Source: JACPFJ01 sp036504875
Lineage (GTDB): Bacteria; Desulfobacterota; Desulfuromonadia; Geobacterales; Pseudopelobacteraceae
Reading direction: 5' to 3'
Length of the DNA: 64,000 nucleotides
NCBI GenBank assembly: GCA_036504875.1
Contig: DASXUK010000053.1
Coordinates: 1 to 64,000 of the forward strand
Shown one piece after another: positions 41,918 through 50,609 of this stretch. Below the pieces are notes generated by a model. It was not told the origin of the DNA and made no database searches. It saw nothing but the letters and a program-made list of their open reading frames with translations. The position numbers were made by a program, and so were the translations under genes. Every line of letters starts with the position of its first letter. Positions within the stretch are counted from its first letter, which is position 1.

Positions 41918-42237
41918 CCCGTAAAAAAACCGCTCTGTTACTAAATGCTTTGGTCTTGCCCGGATTGGGGCAGCTCTATCTGGGTCGCAAGGTTGCCGGA
42001 GTTGCCCTCCTTATGTTGGTCAACCTGCTCCTGCTGATTACAATCTTTGTGGTTTTGAAGGGTCTTTCCCCGGTGATCGCGGCCAAGGTTTTATCAGGGC
42101 CGGTGACAACCAGTGAGGTGCTGACTGCCCTGCAAGGGGTGGCTGGTGCCGGTAAAGCTCTTTTAGCGGCCTTTGCAGCGCTGTGGGTTCTTGCCATGGC
42201 TGATCTTATCAAGCATGGTAAGGAAAATGATTCCTGA
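41914..42237 (+). CDS. Small membrane protein, DUF5683-like start motif
   Basis: 107 residues with two or three membrane helices. The N-terminal LNALVLPGLGQLYLGRKVAG is a motif found in several TM2-like and DUF5683/DUF6677-like proteins. The second hydrophobic region is about 30-47 and the third about 82-98. Translation is coupled to the phosphatase gene by a four-base overlap (ATGA). Function unknown. Confidence 0.72.
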   Translation: MTRKKTALLLNALVLPGLGQLYLGRKVAGVALLMLVNLLLLITIFVVLKGLSPVIAAKVLSGPVTTSEVLTALQGVAGAGKALLAAFAALWVLAMADLIKHGKENDS

Positions 42238-42275
42238 AATCTGTGTTAAATCCGCTGAACACGCCAGTAATGCGA

Positions 42276-42304
42276 TTGACAAACAGCGTTATTTTGTGAG
42301 ATAA
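42276..42304 (+). promoter_or_regulatory. Sigma-70-like promoter of the FabH-like gene
   Basis: A perfect TTGACA (42276-42281), 17 bases, then AGATAA or GATAAA. It lies about 64 bases before the start codon. Confidence 0.5.
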
Positions 42305-42367
42305 ACCAAAGTATTATTTATTCAAATTAAAAATCTGCTTAAACAGAAATTGGAAGTTGAGGAAAAT

Positions 42368-43351
42368 ATGATGCGTTCGCAGGTCATCGGCAGTGGCGGG
42401 TATGTACCGGAAAGAGTCGTTGCCAACAGTTTCTTTGAAAATTTAGTTGAGAATGCCGATGAATGGATCTTTTCTCGCACCGGGATACGGGAACGTAGAT
42501 TTGCTCGTGAAGATCAGGCTACCTCGGATCTGGCAACTATTGCTGCCAAAAATGCTCTTGAAGCGGCCGGGATTTCGGCTGACGAAATTGATTGCATTGT
42601 GCTGGGAACTTCGACCCCTGACATGAGTCTACCGGCTACGGCCTGCATCGTACAAAAGAATATCGGCGCTAAAAACGCCTTTGCCTTTGACATCAATGCG
42701 GTCTGCAGCAGCTTTGTTTTTGCCTTGGAAGTGGCTGACAACTTCATCACCTGCGGCAAATACAAAACAGTACTGGCGATCGGCGCCGATACCTATTCCA
42801 GAATTCTTGATTTCGAGGACAAGGCCACCAGCCCACTGTTTGGAGATGGCGCCGGAGCCGTGATACTGCGTGCCACCGCTGAGGCCGATAAAGGTGTAAT
42901 TTGCACCTATATGCGCAGTGACGGAAATGGCTGGCCATTGATCAGGGTTCCATCATCCGGTTCGCGCAAGCCGGTCACAGCCGAGACCATTGCCGCCCGT
43001 GAAACTACCTTTAAAATGGCCGGCAAGCAGGTCTATGTGTTTGCCACTGAAGTAATCCCCGAGATCATCCTTGAGCTGTGCAAGAAGGGTGGCATCCAGC
43101 CCTCCGACCTGACCTACATCATTCCGCACCAGGCCAACGTGCGCATGATCGATTTCATCGCCAAGAAGTTCGGTTTTCCAAAGGAGCGTTTCCTGCTCAA
43201 CCTTGACCGTTGCGGCAACACCTCGGCGGCCTCCGTGGCGCTGGTCATGGCGGAAAACATCAACAACGGCACTATCAAACCGGGTGATCTGGTGCTTACC
43301 ATGGGCTTTGGCGGCGGGCTTTCCTGGGGTGGCTTACTGATCCGGTTTTAA
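42368..43351 (+). CDS. Beta-ketoacyl-ACP synthase III (FabH-like)
   Basis: 327 residues of the thiolase fold. The catalytic triad is visible: C113 in INAVCSSFVFAL, H in IIPHQANVRMID and N in LDRCGNTSAASVAL. The GGGLSWGGLLIRF end is normal for FabH. The enzyme condenses an acyl-CoA with malonyl-ACP to start fatty acid synthesis. It stands outside a fab cluster, so a specialised starter role is possible. GAGGA lies just before ATG 42368; ATG 42371 is an equal choice. The end overlaps a converging methyltransferase gene by 18 bases. Confidence 0.9.
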   Translation: MMRSQVIGSGGYVPERVVANSFFENLVENADEWIFSRTGIRERRFAREDQATSDLATIAAKNALEAAGISADEIDCIVLGTSTPDMSLPATACIVQKNIGAKNAFAFDINAVCSSFVFALEVADNFITCGKYKTVLAIGADTYSRILDFEDKATSPLFGDGAGAVILRATAEADKGVICTYMRSDGNGWPLIRVPSSGSRKPVTAETIAARETTFKMAGKQVYVFATEVIPEIILELCKKGGIQPSDLTYIIPHQANVRMIDFIAKKFGFPKERFLLNLDRCGNTSAASVALVMAENINNGTIKPGDLVLTMGFGGGLSWGGLLIRF

Positions 43352-44398
43352 ACCGCACAAACCTTCTCCCGCTTGTATTACCATTAAACCAGTTTGCTTA
43401 AACAGATCCCCGAGGGCCTCCTCGGGGATCTTCTTTTTCCAGCCATCGTGAAAATGATCGGCCGCCAGCAGAATTCCCCCCGCCGGCAATAGGTCTGCCA
43501 GATTTTCAACTACCTTTAGCAGCTCATCTTTGCGGTTCATGATCGGTCCGCCCAAAAGCCCGTTGCAGAGGATCAGGTCGAAATGGCCATTATTGAAGAT
43601 CAATGATTTCTCTCGCAAATCGGCCGAGCAGAATCTGATCCGCTTATTAGCCTTGCTGCTAAAGACTGACGCGGCTGAAAGACGGAAAGCGGCTTCACGC
43701 CCATGTTCATGAGGAAACCGGCCAAAGGCAGCTGACCACACCTCCAGCGGTTCCAGCGTCCAGCCCTCGATCTCCAGGGTTTCGGGTGCCAGACCCGCTT
43801 CCAGAAGTAATCTGGTCAGGTCATAGGTGGTTCCGCCATCCCCGCTGGCGGCATCCAGAATGCGAATGCTCGGACGTTTTTTATTCACTGAAAGCCACTG
43901 CCTTATAAATTCCATTTGTGCCGGATAACGCATCGTGCTGCTGCCATAAAAGCGGTGCGGCATGAAGGACCAAAAAAGAAATTTTTCACGCAGGTCGGCA
44001 TCTTGAGAGAGCTTTTCCAGCAGCCGAGCCGGATTGGTGATCCCTCTCAGAAAAGCTGGAAAAGAGGCGACAAAGGCGGCCCAGCTAGCTGCCCGTGTTA
44101 GCGGGCAGCTAGCGAAAATTGGCGGGTAGGTCAGCGCTGACCGGCACAGACGCTGGAAGTGAGGTTGTATTTCGGCCAGTGGCAGCCACATTTCACTTTG
44201 GAGGTTGATTTCCGGGGTAACAAGCAGGCCGGGAGCCGGCCAGGGTGGCGGGCAGCAAGCTGCAAAGCTGGTGAACATCCGCTGCAAGGACTGGACAGCA
44301 AGTTGGAAATTGGCTGGGTTAAAACCGGGGGAGATTATTATTTTTTCCAGCTGTTTAGCAGCGTCCCCCGGATCAAGGGAGGGGGTGAAGCAAAACAT
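43334..44398 (-). CDS. SAM-dependent methyltransferase-like protein linked to mqnE
   Basis: 354 residues. The C-terminal 215 residues hold a class I methyltransferase fold: motif I IRILDAASGDGGTTYDLTR, an acidic strand-2 region, LILCNGLLGGPI as motif IV and LLPAGGILLAADHFHDGW as the post-IV block, arranged much as in CheR-like enzymes. The N-terminal 140 residues are proline-rich and unrecognised. The start codon overlaps the mqnE stop (ATGA), so the two are translated together. A role in menaquinone synthesis is an inference from that link only; no UbiE/MenG signature is seen. Confidence 0.7.
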   Translation of the reverse strand: MFCFTPSLDPGDAAKQLEKIIISPGFNPANFQLAVQSLQRMFTSFAACCPPPWPAPGLLVTPEINLQSEMWLPLAEIQPHFQRLCRSALTYPPIFASCPLTRAASWAAFVASFPAFLRGITNPARLLEKLSQDADLREKFLFWSFMPHRFYGSSTMRYPAQMEFIRQWLSVNKKRPSIRILDAASGDGGTTYDLTRLLLEAGLAPETLEIEGWTLEPLEVWSAAFGRFPHEHGREAAFRLSAASVFSSKANKRIRFCSADLREKSLIFNNGHFDLILCNGLLGGPIMNRKDELLKVVENLADLLPAGGILLAADHFHDGWKKKIPEEALGDLFKQTGLMVIQAGEGLCGLKPDQ

Positions 44399-45477
44399 CA
44401 GAATCTGCGAATCGGGCGGTAGAGTGTATCACGCTCCACAGGGGTTCCGGCCGCCTTTCTGATCAACTCAATGATACCCTCTTTGCTCAGTGCCTGCGGG
44501 CTTTGCGCTCCGGCATCATGGCCGATTTTTTCCTCCACCACGGTGCCGTCCAGATCATTGACTCCAAAAGCGAGAGCCACTTGGGCAATCTTCTCCCCCA
44601 GCATGATCCAGTAGGCCTTGATGTGGTCGAAGTTATCTAGAAAGATGCGGCTGATGGCGAGGGTTTTTAAATCATCCACTCCAGAGGTGCCCTTGATGTC
44701 AAGTTTAAGGTCGGAATTTTCCGGTTGGAAAGCTAACGGAATAAAGGCCTGGAATCCGCCGGTCTCGTCTTGCAGGCTGCGCAACATCTGCATGTGAGCT
44801 ATCCGATCGGCGTACCCTTCCACGTGGCCATACAGCATGGTGGCATTAGTCTTTAGCCCCCCCAGGTGAGCCAGACGGATGATCTCCAACCAGCGTTGGC
44901 CGCTGATCTTCTCCGGACAGATTTTAGCGCGGACCTCCTCCACCAGAATTTCGGCGCCGCCCCCCGGCATGGAGCCCAGGCCGGCGCTTTTTAACCGCTG
45001 CAGCACCTCTTTGATGCTGAGGCCTGAAATCTTGGAGAAATAATCAATTTCCACAGATGTAAATGCCTTGATATGCAGCTCGGGCGACCGCTGGCTCAGG
45101 GCAGTCAGCACTTCTTCATAAAACTCGAAGGGCAGGTCGGGGTGCAGGCCACCGACAATATGCACCTCAGTCGCGCCTTCGGCCGCGGCTTCCCGGGCCC
45201 GGCAACAGATATCTTCCAGGGCCATGGTATAGGCACCCTCTTCACCGGCGGTGCGGGAGAAGGCGCAAAAGGCGCAGCGATTGACACAGATGTTGGTCGG
45301 ATTGATGTGGCGGTTGACGTTGAAGAAGACGTTGCGACCGTTCTTGTGCTCATTGGCCAGGGCCGCTAGTTCACCGATGGCCAGCAGGTCGTTGGATTCG
45401 AACAGTAACAGGGCTTCATCGGTAGATATACGCTGATTGGCGCGGACTTTGGCTGAGATGGTTTCAAAAGTGGACAT
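44398..45477 (-). CDS. mqnE: Aminofutalosine synthase (radical SAM), menaquinone biosynthesis
   Basis: 359 residues. The cluster-binding motif is C64-x3-C68-x2-C71 (NICVNRCAFCAF). GGLHPDLPFEFYEEVLTALS and GLGSMPGGGAEILVEEVRAK are hallmarks of the MqnE/MqnC/CofH group, and the N-terminal RISTDEALLLFESNDLLAIG is usual for MqnE. The enzyme couples a chorismate-derived enolpyruvyl benzoate and SAM to form aminofutalosine. The other futalosine genes are not in the window. ATG 45477 starts the family's usual N-terminus; no clear ribosome site is seen. Confidence 0.87.
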   Translation of the reverse strand: MSTFETISAKVRANQRISTDEALLLFESNDLLAIGELAALANEHKNGRNVFFNVNRHINPTNICVNRCAFCAFSRTAGEEGAYTMALEDICCRAREAAAEGATEVHIVGGLHPDLPFEFYEEVLTALSQRSPELHIKAFTSVEIDYFSKISGLSIKEVLQRLKSAGLGSMPGGGAEILVEEVRAKICPEKISGQRWLEIIRLAHLGGLKTNATMLYGHVEGYADRIAHMQMLRSLQDETGGFQAFIPLAFQPENSDLKLDIKGTSGVDDLKTLAISRIFLDNFDHIKAYWIMLGEKIAQVALAFGVNDLDGTVVEEKIGHDAGAQSPQALSKEGIIELIRKAAGTPVERDTLYRPIRRF

Positions 45478-45528
45478 AGGGGGAAGTTTACGGCAAAGTC
45501 GGCAACGGTTCAAGGGATTTGTGAAGCA

Positions 45529-45560
45529 AAAAGGCGCAGGACCAAAGCCCTGCGCCTTTT
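45529..45560 (-). terminator. Terminator after hcp
   Basis: AAAAGGCGCAGG pairs perfectly with CCTGCGCCTTTT (12 bp, 8-base loop). On the minus strand the stem is followed by further T. It lies 23 bases after the hcp stop and separates hcp from mqnE. Confidence 0.88.
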
Positions 45561-45582
45561 GAAATAGCGTGTTATTCGGGTT

Positions 45583-47178
45583 CTAGCCGAGCATCGCCTT
45601 CATATCGGCATCAACCGTGGTGATCGGACCGATGTTGAAGTTCTCCACCAGAAAGTTGAGTATGTTGGGGGTGATGAAGGCCGGCAGGGTCGGCCCCAGC
45701 TTGATATTTTTGATGCCCAAGTGCAGCAGCGTCAAGAGGATCACGACCGCCTTCTGCTCGTACCAGGAGAGCACCATCGAAAGCGGCAGGTCATTTACGC
45801 CGCATTCGAATGCACCGGCCAAGGCCACAGCAATCTGGATGGCTGAGTAGGCGTCGTTGCACTGGCCGATATCCAGCAGGCGGGGAATTCCGCCGATGTT
45901 GCCGAAATCGAGCTTGTTGAAGCGGTACTTGCCGCAGGCCAGGGTCATAATGACCGTATCTTTGGGCGCTTTCTCGGCAAATTCGGTGTAGTAGTTGCGG
46001 CCCGATTTGGCGCCGTCGCAGCCCCCCACCAGGAAGAAGTGCTTGATGTCGCCGGCTTTGACCGCGGCGATGATTTTGTCAGCCACACCCAGTACAGCGT
46101 TGTGGCCAAAACCGGTCAGGATCTCCTGGCCCGGATTTTCGGGTAAGGCCGGGCATTCAAGGGCCTTGTTGACAACCGCGGAGAAATCCCAGCCTTCAAC
46201 ATGCTTGACGCCGGGCCAGGCCACCAACCCCCAGGTGAAGAGACGGTCGACATAGATATCGGCCGGGCGCTGGATACAGTTGGTATTGAAGATGATCGCG
46301 CCGGGGAAATTGGCAAATTCCTTGGCTTGGTCCTGCCAGGCACCGCCGAAGTTACCGATCAGGTGGCTATATTTCTTAAGTCCCGGATAACCGTGGGCCG
46401 GCAGCATTTCGCCGTGGGTGTAGACATTGATACCTTTGCCTTCGGTCTGCTTGAGGATCTCTTCCAGCATCTTCAGGTCGTGACCCGATACCAGAATGGC
46501 CTTGCCGGCCTTGGTCCCCAGCTGAACCGGGGTCGGTACCGGATGGCCGTAGGTATCGGTGTGGGCGCTGTCTAGGAGTCCCATCACGGTCAGGTTCTGC
46601 TTGCCGCATTCCATCGCAAGACCCACAAAATCCATCAGTCCCAGGTTGGCATCGGTTGTGGCGGCCAGCGCCTTTTGGAAAAATGCCATCACTCCATCGT
46701 CGCTGCGGCCCAGGATCATGGCGTGATCCATGTAGGCGGCCATGCCCTTCAGGCCATACATCAGGATTTCGATTACGGAACGGATGTCCTCATTAACGTG
46801 CTGGGTGTTGATGCCGTGGGCCTCACCCTGCTTTACCATCCCGTCCAGATCTTCGGCCGGTTGCCAGGCCGCCACTTCGCCGGGGATTGTTACGCCGGCG
46901 ATGGTACGGGCCTGCTCTTTCAGTTCATAGCATTTCTTGATCAGGTTGCCGATACGGGCCGGCTCAAAATCGACATTAGTGACGGTGGTGAAAAGCCCTT
47001 CAATGGTAAAGCGGTCGATCACGGCGTTCCGGCCGATCTTGTCGGCATACATCGCCAGACTTTTGAGGCCATAGAGCAGGTGGTCCTGCAGGGATGCCAC
47101 ATCCGGTTTTTTACCACAGACACCGGAAATATTGCATCCGGTTCCATTTGCTGCCTGTTCGCATTGGTTACAGAACAT
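45583..47178 (-). CDS. hcp: Hybrid cluster protein / hydroxylamine reductase
   Basis: 531 residues. The N-terminal cysteines C3, C6, C15 and C21 (MFCNQCEQAANGTGCNISGV, then C) bind the cubane cluster in the compact spacing of anaerobe-type Hcp. Later hybrid-cluster ligands are visible in FNTNCIQRP, FFLVGGCDGAKSGRNYY, IMTLACGKYRFNKLDFG and DIGQCNDAYSA. Hcp reduces nitric oxide or hydroxylamine and protects against nitrosative stress. An AAGGAG lies nine bases before ATG 47178. An HcpR-like operator lies about 100 bases upstream and a terminator follows. Confidence 0.95.
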   Translation of the reverse strand: MFCNQCEQAANGTGCNISGVCGKKPDVASLQDHLLYGLKSLAMYADKIGRNAVIDRFTIEGLFTTVTNVDFEPARIGNLIKKCYELKEQARTIAGVTIPGEVAAWQPAEDLDGMVKQGEAHGINTQHVNEDIRSVIEILMYGLKGMAAYMDHAMILGRSDDGVMAFFQKALAATTDANLGLMDFVGLAMECGKQNLTVMGLLDSAHTDTYGHPVPTPVQLGTKAGKAILVSGHDLKMLEEILKQTEGKGINVYTHGEMLPAHGYPGLKKYSHLIGNFGGAWQDQAKEFANFPGAIIFNTNCIQRPADIYVDRLFTWGLVAWPGVKHVEGWDFSAVVNKALECPALPENPGQEILTGFGHNAVLGVADKIIAAVKAGDIKHFFLVGGCDGAKSGRNYYTEFAEKAPKDTVIMTLACGKYRFNKLDFGNIGGIPRLLDIGQCNDAYSAIQIAVALAGAFECGVNDLPLSMVLSWYEQKAVVILLTLLHLGIKNIKLGPTLPAFITPNILNFLVENFNIGPITTVDADMKAMLG

Positions 47179-47213
47179 TTTTTTCTCCTTTTTGGATTGA
47201 CGGTGGTTATATA

Positions 47214-47233
47214 AAACTCCTTATCGAGTTTTT
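47214..47233. promoter_or_regulatory. Short palindrome in the hcp leader
   Basis: AAAACTC-CTTATC-GAGTTTT is a perfect 7-bp inverted repeat in the hcp 5' untranslated region, ending about 35 bases before the start codon. On the hcp strand part of it forms the sequence ATAAGGAG. It could be a second operator or an mRNA hairpin; no known regulator site was recognised. Confidence 0.35.
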
Positions 47234-47278
47234 GCCGTTTGTATGGTATGAAATCTATATGATCCGAATCTAATTTTG

Positions 47279-47294
47279 TTTGACCCTGGTCAAG
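47279..47294 (-). promoter_or_regulatory. HcpR-like (CRP/FNR family) operator upstream of hcp
   Basis: TTTGACCCTGGTCAAG contains the near-palindrome TTGAC-N4-GTCAA. From memory, this is the pattern described for HcpR, a CRP/FNR-type activator of hcp genes in Desulfovibrio-like bacteria. Its centre lies about 108 bases before the hcp start, leaving room for a promoter about 41 bases downstream of the site, as for class II activation. The regulator gene is not in the window. Confidence 0.6.
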
Positions 47295-47338
47295 TTTTGT
47301 TGAAATTATCAACCAGCTTTAGAGGCGTGCCTGCGGCC

Positions 47339-47383
47339 ATGTACCGTGCCAAGGAACTTGGGCGCGACTGCGTTTCCGACTAA
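47339..47383 (+). pseudogene. Remnant of a GGDEF-domain diguanylate cyclase C-terminus
   Basis: The DNA reads AMYRAKELGRDCVSD and then a stop. This is the well-known end of GGDEF domains (A.YRAKE.GR). No GGDEF motif or other coding part lies upstream, where the hcp operator region begins, so only the last 15 or so codons of a lost gene survive. Confidence 0.6.
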
Positions 47384-47404
47384 AACAATTCATAAGGAGG
47401 GGCC

Positions 47405-48508
47405 ATGGCGACTGTTTATTTTGCCGATATGCGCACCGGACACAAAGAAAACCTGTTTGACAAGATCACCAAGCTTTTGATCCTGGTTGGACTGAACCAA
47501 CGCGTCAGTGAGGGAGACCTGACCGCCGTTAAAATCCATTTTGGCGAGAAGGGCAACCACGCCTTTATCCGCCCTATTTTTGCACGGCGGGTGGTGGAGG
47601 AGATCAAAAAGCTGGGGGCTAAGCCCTTTCTGACCGATTCGTCCACGCTCTATCCGGGAGAGCGCAAAGAGGCGATTTCGGCCCTGATTTGCGGGATTGA
47701 GAACGGATTTGGCTACTCTTGCGCCGGGGCGCCGCTAATTATCAGCGATGGCTTGCGCGGGGTAACTGAAACCGAGTTGGAGATAGACGGGGATCTCCTG
47801 AAAAAGGTTTATATCGGGACCGAGATTATAGAAGCTGACTCGCTGGTCTGTCTGTCGCACTTCAAATGCCATGAGCTGACCGGATTCGGCGGCGCCATCA
47901 AGAATCTCGGCATGGGTTGCGCCTCGCGGCGTGGCAAACTAGTGCAGCATTCTACTGTGGCGCCGCTAGTGACAGAGAAATATTGTACCGGTTGTGGTGC
48001 TTGTTTAAAGGCTTGTGCCCATGACGCCATTATCATTACCGATGACGCGGCCGAGATCGATGCAGCCAAATGTGCCGGATGTAGTCGTTGCATTACCGTC
48101 TGCCCGGTTAAGGCCATTAATATCCAATGGAACGAGGCCGCTGATCTGGTAATGAAGAAGATGGCCGAATACGCCAAAGGTGCCCTGCTCAACAAGGAGG
48201 ACCGAACAATTTACCTCAACTTTATCACCCAGGTTTCGCCGGCCTGTGATTGCTACGGTCATGCCGATGCCCCCATCGTCAATGATATCGGTATCTGCGC
48301 CTCCACCGACCCAGTGGCCATCGATCAGGCCTGTGCCGACCTGGTTAATGCCGCCCGCGGCAATGAAGGTTCGGCACTCAAGAGCGGACTTGAGCCGGGC
48401 GGAGACAAGTTTCGCGGGGTTTATCCGGAGATTCCCTGGCATGTTCAATTGGAGCATGGAGAGAAGGTGGGGCTGGGGACCAGGGCCTATGAGCTGGTGA
48501 AGATCTAA
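47405..48508 (+). CDS. DUF362 protein with two 4Fe-4S ferredoxin motifs
   Basis: 367 residues. The DUF362 part surrounds the N-terminal KIHFGEKGNHAFIRPIFARR, DSSTLYPGERKEAI and LSHFKCHELTGFGGAIKNLG. Inserted at about 195-245 are two ferredoxin motifs, CTGCGACLKAC and CAGCSRCITVC with the closing CP residues. The DUF362 core continues after them, ending in IGICASTDPVAIDQACADL. It probably moves electrons in an anaerobic pathway not yet defined. AAGGAGG precedes ATG 47405. It diverges from hcp. Confidence 0.88.
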   Translation: MATVYFADMRTGHKENLFDKITKLLILVGLNQRVSEGDLTAVKIHFGEKGNHAFIRPIFARRVVEEIKKLGAKPFLTDSSTLYPGERKEAISALICGIENGFGYSCAGAPLIISDGLRGVTETELEIDGDLLKKVYIGTEIIEADSLVCLSHFKCHELTGFGGAIKNLGMGCASRRGKLVQHSTVAPLVTEKYCTGCGACLKACAHDAIIITDDAAEIDAAKCAGCSRCITVCPVKAINIQWNEAADLVMKKMAEYAKGALLNKEDRTIYLNFITQVSPACDCYGHADAPIVNDIGICASTDPVAIDQACADLVNAARGNEGSALKSGLEPGGDKFRGVYPEIPWHVQLEHGEKVGLGTRAYELVKI

Positions 48509-48524
48509 CAGAGGTGCTTGTAAT

Positions 48525-48992
48525 TCAAAGGGGTTGGTCGTCTGCAGTTTCCCGAACGGGTTTCTCTGGGTTGGCAGGATTTTTCTTCAAAAAGGCTTCG
48601 GCCGGCAATTTGTCACCATTTTCATAGGCGTGGGCCAGATCCTTAAGATCTCTATCTACAATAGCAATTAACGGATTTTCAGGATATTCGCGAAGGAATA
48701 GCGATATATTACGAGCTGCTTCACGTTGATTCCCAGCCTGATAGTAGGATTGTGCCAGCCAGTATAAAGCCAGGTCGCGTATGGATGAATCCGGATATTC
48801 CTTCAGCCAAACCTCAAGTTTGCTGATGGACGAGGAATAGATTCTATGTTGATAGGCAAGAAATCCTTCAAAAAAGGCATTGGCCTCCTCCATCTCATAG
48901 GCATAAGCCGGCGAAATCAGCAGGGATGCCAGCATTGTTAGTACCGCTATGTAGTGGATAGCTTTCTTATGATGCAACTTGATGAATATCAC
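48525..48992 (-). CDS. Exported TPR-like protein (outer membrane assembly type)
   Basis: 155 residues with a signal peptide (about 1-31, ending SPAYA) and about two tetratricopeptide-like units: ANAFFEGFLAYQHRIYSSSI then SKLEVWLKEYPDSSIRDLAL followed by YWLAQSYYQAGNQREAARNI. The pattern recalls the tol-pal associated YbgF-like or BamD-like proteins. No lipobox cysteine is present. It converges on the DUF362 gene and diverges from dtd. Confidence 0.72.
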   Translation of the reverse strand: MIFIKLHHKKAIHYIAVLTMLASLLISPAYAYEMEEANAFFEGFLAYQHRIYSSSISKLEVWLKEYPDSSIRDLALYWLAQSYYQAGNQREAARNISLFLREYPENPLIAIVDRDLKDLAHAYENGDKLPAEAFLKKNPANPEKPVRETADDQPL

Positions 48993-49100
48993 AGGAGAGG
49001 CATCCTCTCTTTGTTTTTATAATCACATATAGTTTACCATGCAGTTTCCGACAAGGCAAAATATCCTGTAAATTATTTTTAACGCATTAAAGGGTTTACG

Positions 49101-49538
49101 ATGAAGATTGTTATCCAGCGGGTCACATCGGCAAATGTGGTTGTAGATGGAAAGGTAGTAGGCGAGATAGGCCGTGGCTTACTTGTGCTACTAGGTGTGG
49201 AGAAGGGGGATGGCGAGCCTCAGGCCGACTGGCTGGCGGAAAAAATTGTAAACTTGCGTCTTTTTGAGGATGAAGAGGGCAAGATGAACCGCTCGCTGAG
49301 AGATATTGGCGGTAGCCTGCTGGTGGTCTCGCAGTTCACCTTGGCAGGGAACTGCACCAAAGGCAGGCGACCATCCTTTGATACGGCCGCCCCGCCGGAC
49401 GAGGGTCAGCGGCTGTACGAATACTTTGTGGAGGTAGCCAAAAGGTTTGGGCTCCCGGTCGCTACCGGTATTTTTCAGACGGATATGAAGGTTAGCCTGG
49501 TGAACGATGGCCCGGTGACTTTTATTCTCGAAAAATAG
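49101..49538 (+). CDS. dtd: D-aminoacyl-tRNA deacylase
   Basis: 145 residues, matching the usual length. Active-site motifs are SQFTLAGNCTKGRRPSF (near 77-93) and the C-terminal NDGPVTFI, the GPVT cis-proline loop. It releases D-amino acids, and glycine wrongly placed on tRNA-Ala, from tRNAs in the cytoplasm. The ribosome site is weak. The stop codon is separated by one base from the end of the converging YedE-type gene. Confidence 0.95.
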   Translation: MKIVIQRVTSANVVVDGKVVGEIGRGLLVLLGVEKGDGEPQADWLAEKIVNLRLFEDEEGKMNRSLRDIGGSLLVVSQFTLAGNCTKGRRPSFDTAAPPDEGQRLYEYFVEVAKRFGLPVATGIFQTDMKVSLVNDGPVTFILEK

Positions 49539-49539
49539 A

Positions 49540-50607
49540 CTACAGGGTTCCCCGCTTGCGAAACAGCAGGCTTACCACCAGAACAAAAGCCAAACCAGCC
49601 AGAACAGCGGCCTTGCCGTACATTGAAACGCCTGCTGCGGTGGCAGCAATGCCCCAGGACTGCGCGATTCCCCCGCCGATAAACATCCCCACTACTACCA
49701 ATCCGGCATCGGTATTACCTTCGCCGGCCTTGACCAACTGACGGAAGGGACAGCCTCCCAGGAGTATTGAGAGCCAGCCCACCAGCAGCATGCCGAGGAA
49801 GCTCCACAGGTGCTCCAGATGGGCGCCTGGCTGACCATACAGACCCAGGTGGAGGCGTCCGGTGGCGGCGCTCACAATCAAGGCACTGGCTAAGAACGTC
49901 CCCAATCCCCAAGGCATGTATGAGCGCAACCCGACCATGATCAGATCGCGGATGCTGCCGGTTATACAAAACTGGCTGCGCTGAGCCAGCCCCCCCAGTA
50001 AAAAGCCGATCGCCAGGGCCGCCACCCACGGGGCCGCCTCGGCTCCGCTACCCTGACTGGAAAAGTTAATGAAATCGGGCCGCATGATTAGAAAGGCCAG
50101 CATCAGCAGGAAAAGGAAAGGCATTAATAAACCGCTGCCGGTTTTTTCGGCTCGTTGCGATCCCAATTCAACACCATTGACCGCGGCTTTGATACCTATC
50201 CAGACCCCACAGACCAGCCCCAGCACGCCGGCCACAGCGGTCAGATCTCCGGCGGTCAGGCGCAGAAGGAGCTTGATCGGGCAGCCGATAAAAACTGCAC
50301 ATCCGATGATCAGGAATATACCCGCTATCAGGCGCAGCAGCGGGGCACTGCCACCGTGGGAGCGAAATTCACGGCCTATGGCGGCGCTGGCCAAGGCACC
50401 CAACAGAAAGCCGATCAGCTCCGGTCGCAGATATTGCATGCGAGGGTTATTGTGCAACCCTAAGGCACCGGCGCTGTTTTCGATGAAACAGGAAACGCAG
50501 ATCCCGGAGTTGGCCGGATTACCCCACACCGAGAGCATTACTCCCAACGTCCCAAGCGCTAGACCGGAAAGAATCACCATCCATAGATCACGATCGCGCA
50601 TATTCAT
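49540..50607 (-). CDS. YedE-type putative selenium/sulfur compound transporter
   Basis: 355 residues with nine or ten membrane helices. The cysteine-bearing transport motifs of the YeeE/YedE family are visible: GCAVFIGCPIKLLLRL, AQRSQFCITGSIRD and LLGGCPFRQLVKAGEGNTDA. The last pattern and the overall length fit the subgroup NCBI calls seleniumYedE. Related YeeE proteins import thiosulfate. Start: GGAGG lies 12 bases before ATG 50607. It directly follows the TPR-like gene and is the last gene of the long minus-strand cluster, so its cargo may serve the radical SAM system upstream. Confidence 0.82.
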   Translation of the reverse strand: MNMRDRDLWMVILSGLALGTLGVMLSVWGNPANSGICVSCFIENSAGALGLHNNPRMQYLRPELIGFLLGALASAAIGREFRSHGGSAPLLRLIAGIFLIIGCAVFIGCPIKLLLRLTAGDLTAVAGVLGLVCGVWIGIKAAVNGVELGSQRAEKTGSGLLMPFLFLLMLAFLIMRPDFINFSSQGSGAEAAPWVAALAIGFLLGGLAQRSQFCITGSIRDLIMVGLRSYMPWGLGTFLASALIVSAATGRLHLGLYGQPGAHLEHLWSFLGMLLVGWLSILLGGCPFRQLVKAGEGNTDAGLVVVGMFIGGGIAQSWGIAATAAGVSMYGKAAVLAGLAFVLVVSLLFRKRGTL

Positions 50608-50609
50608 GA

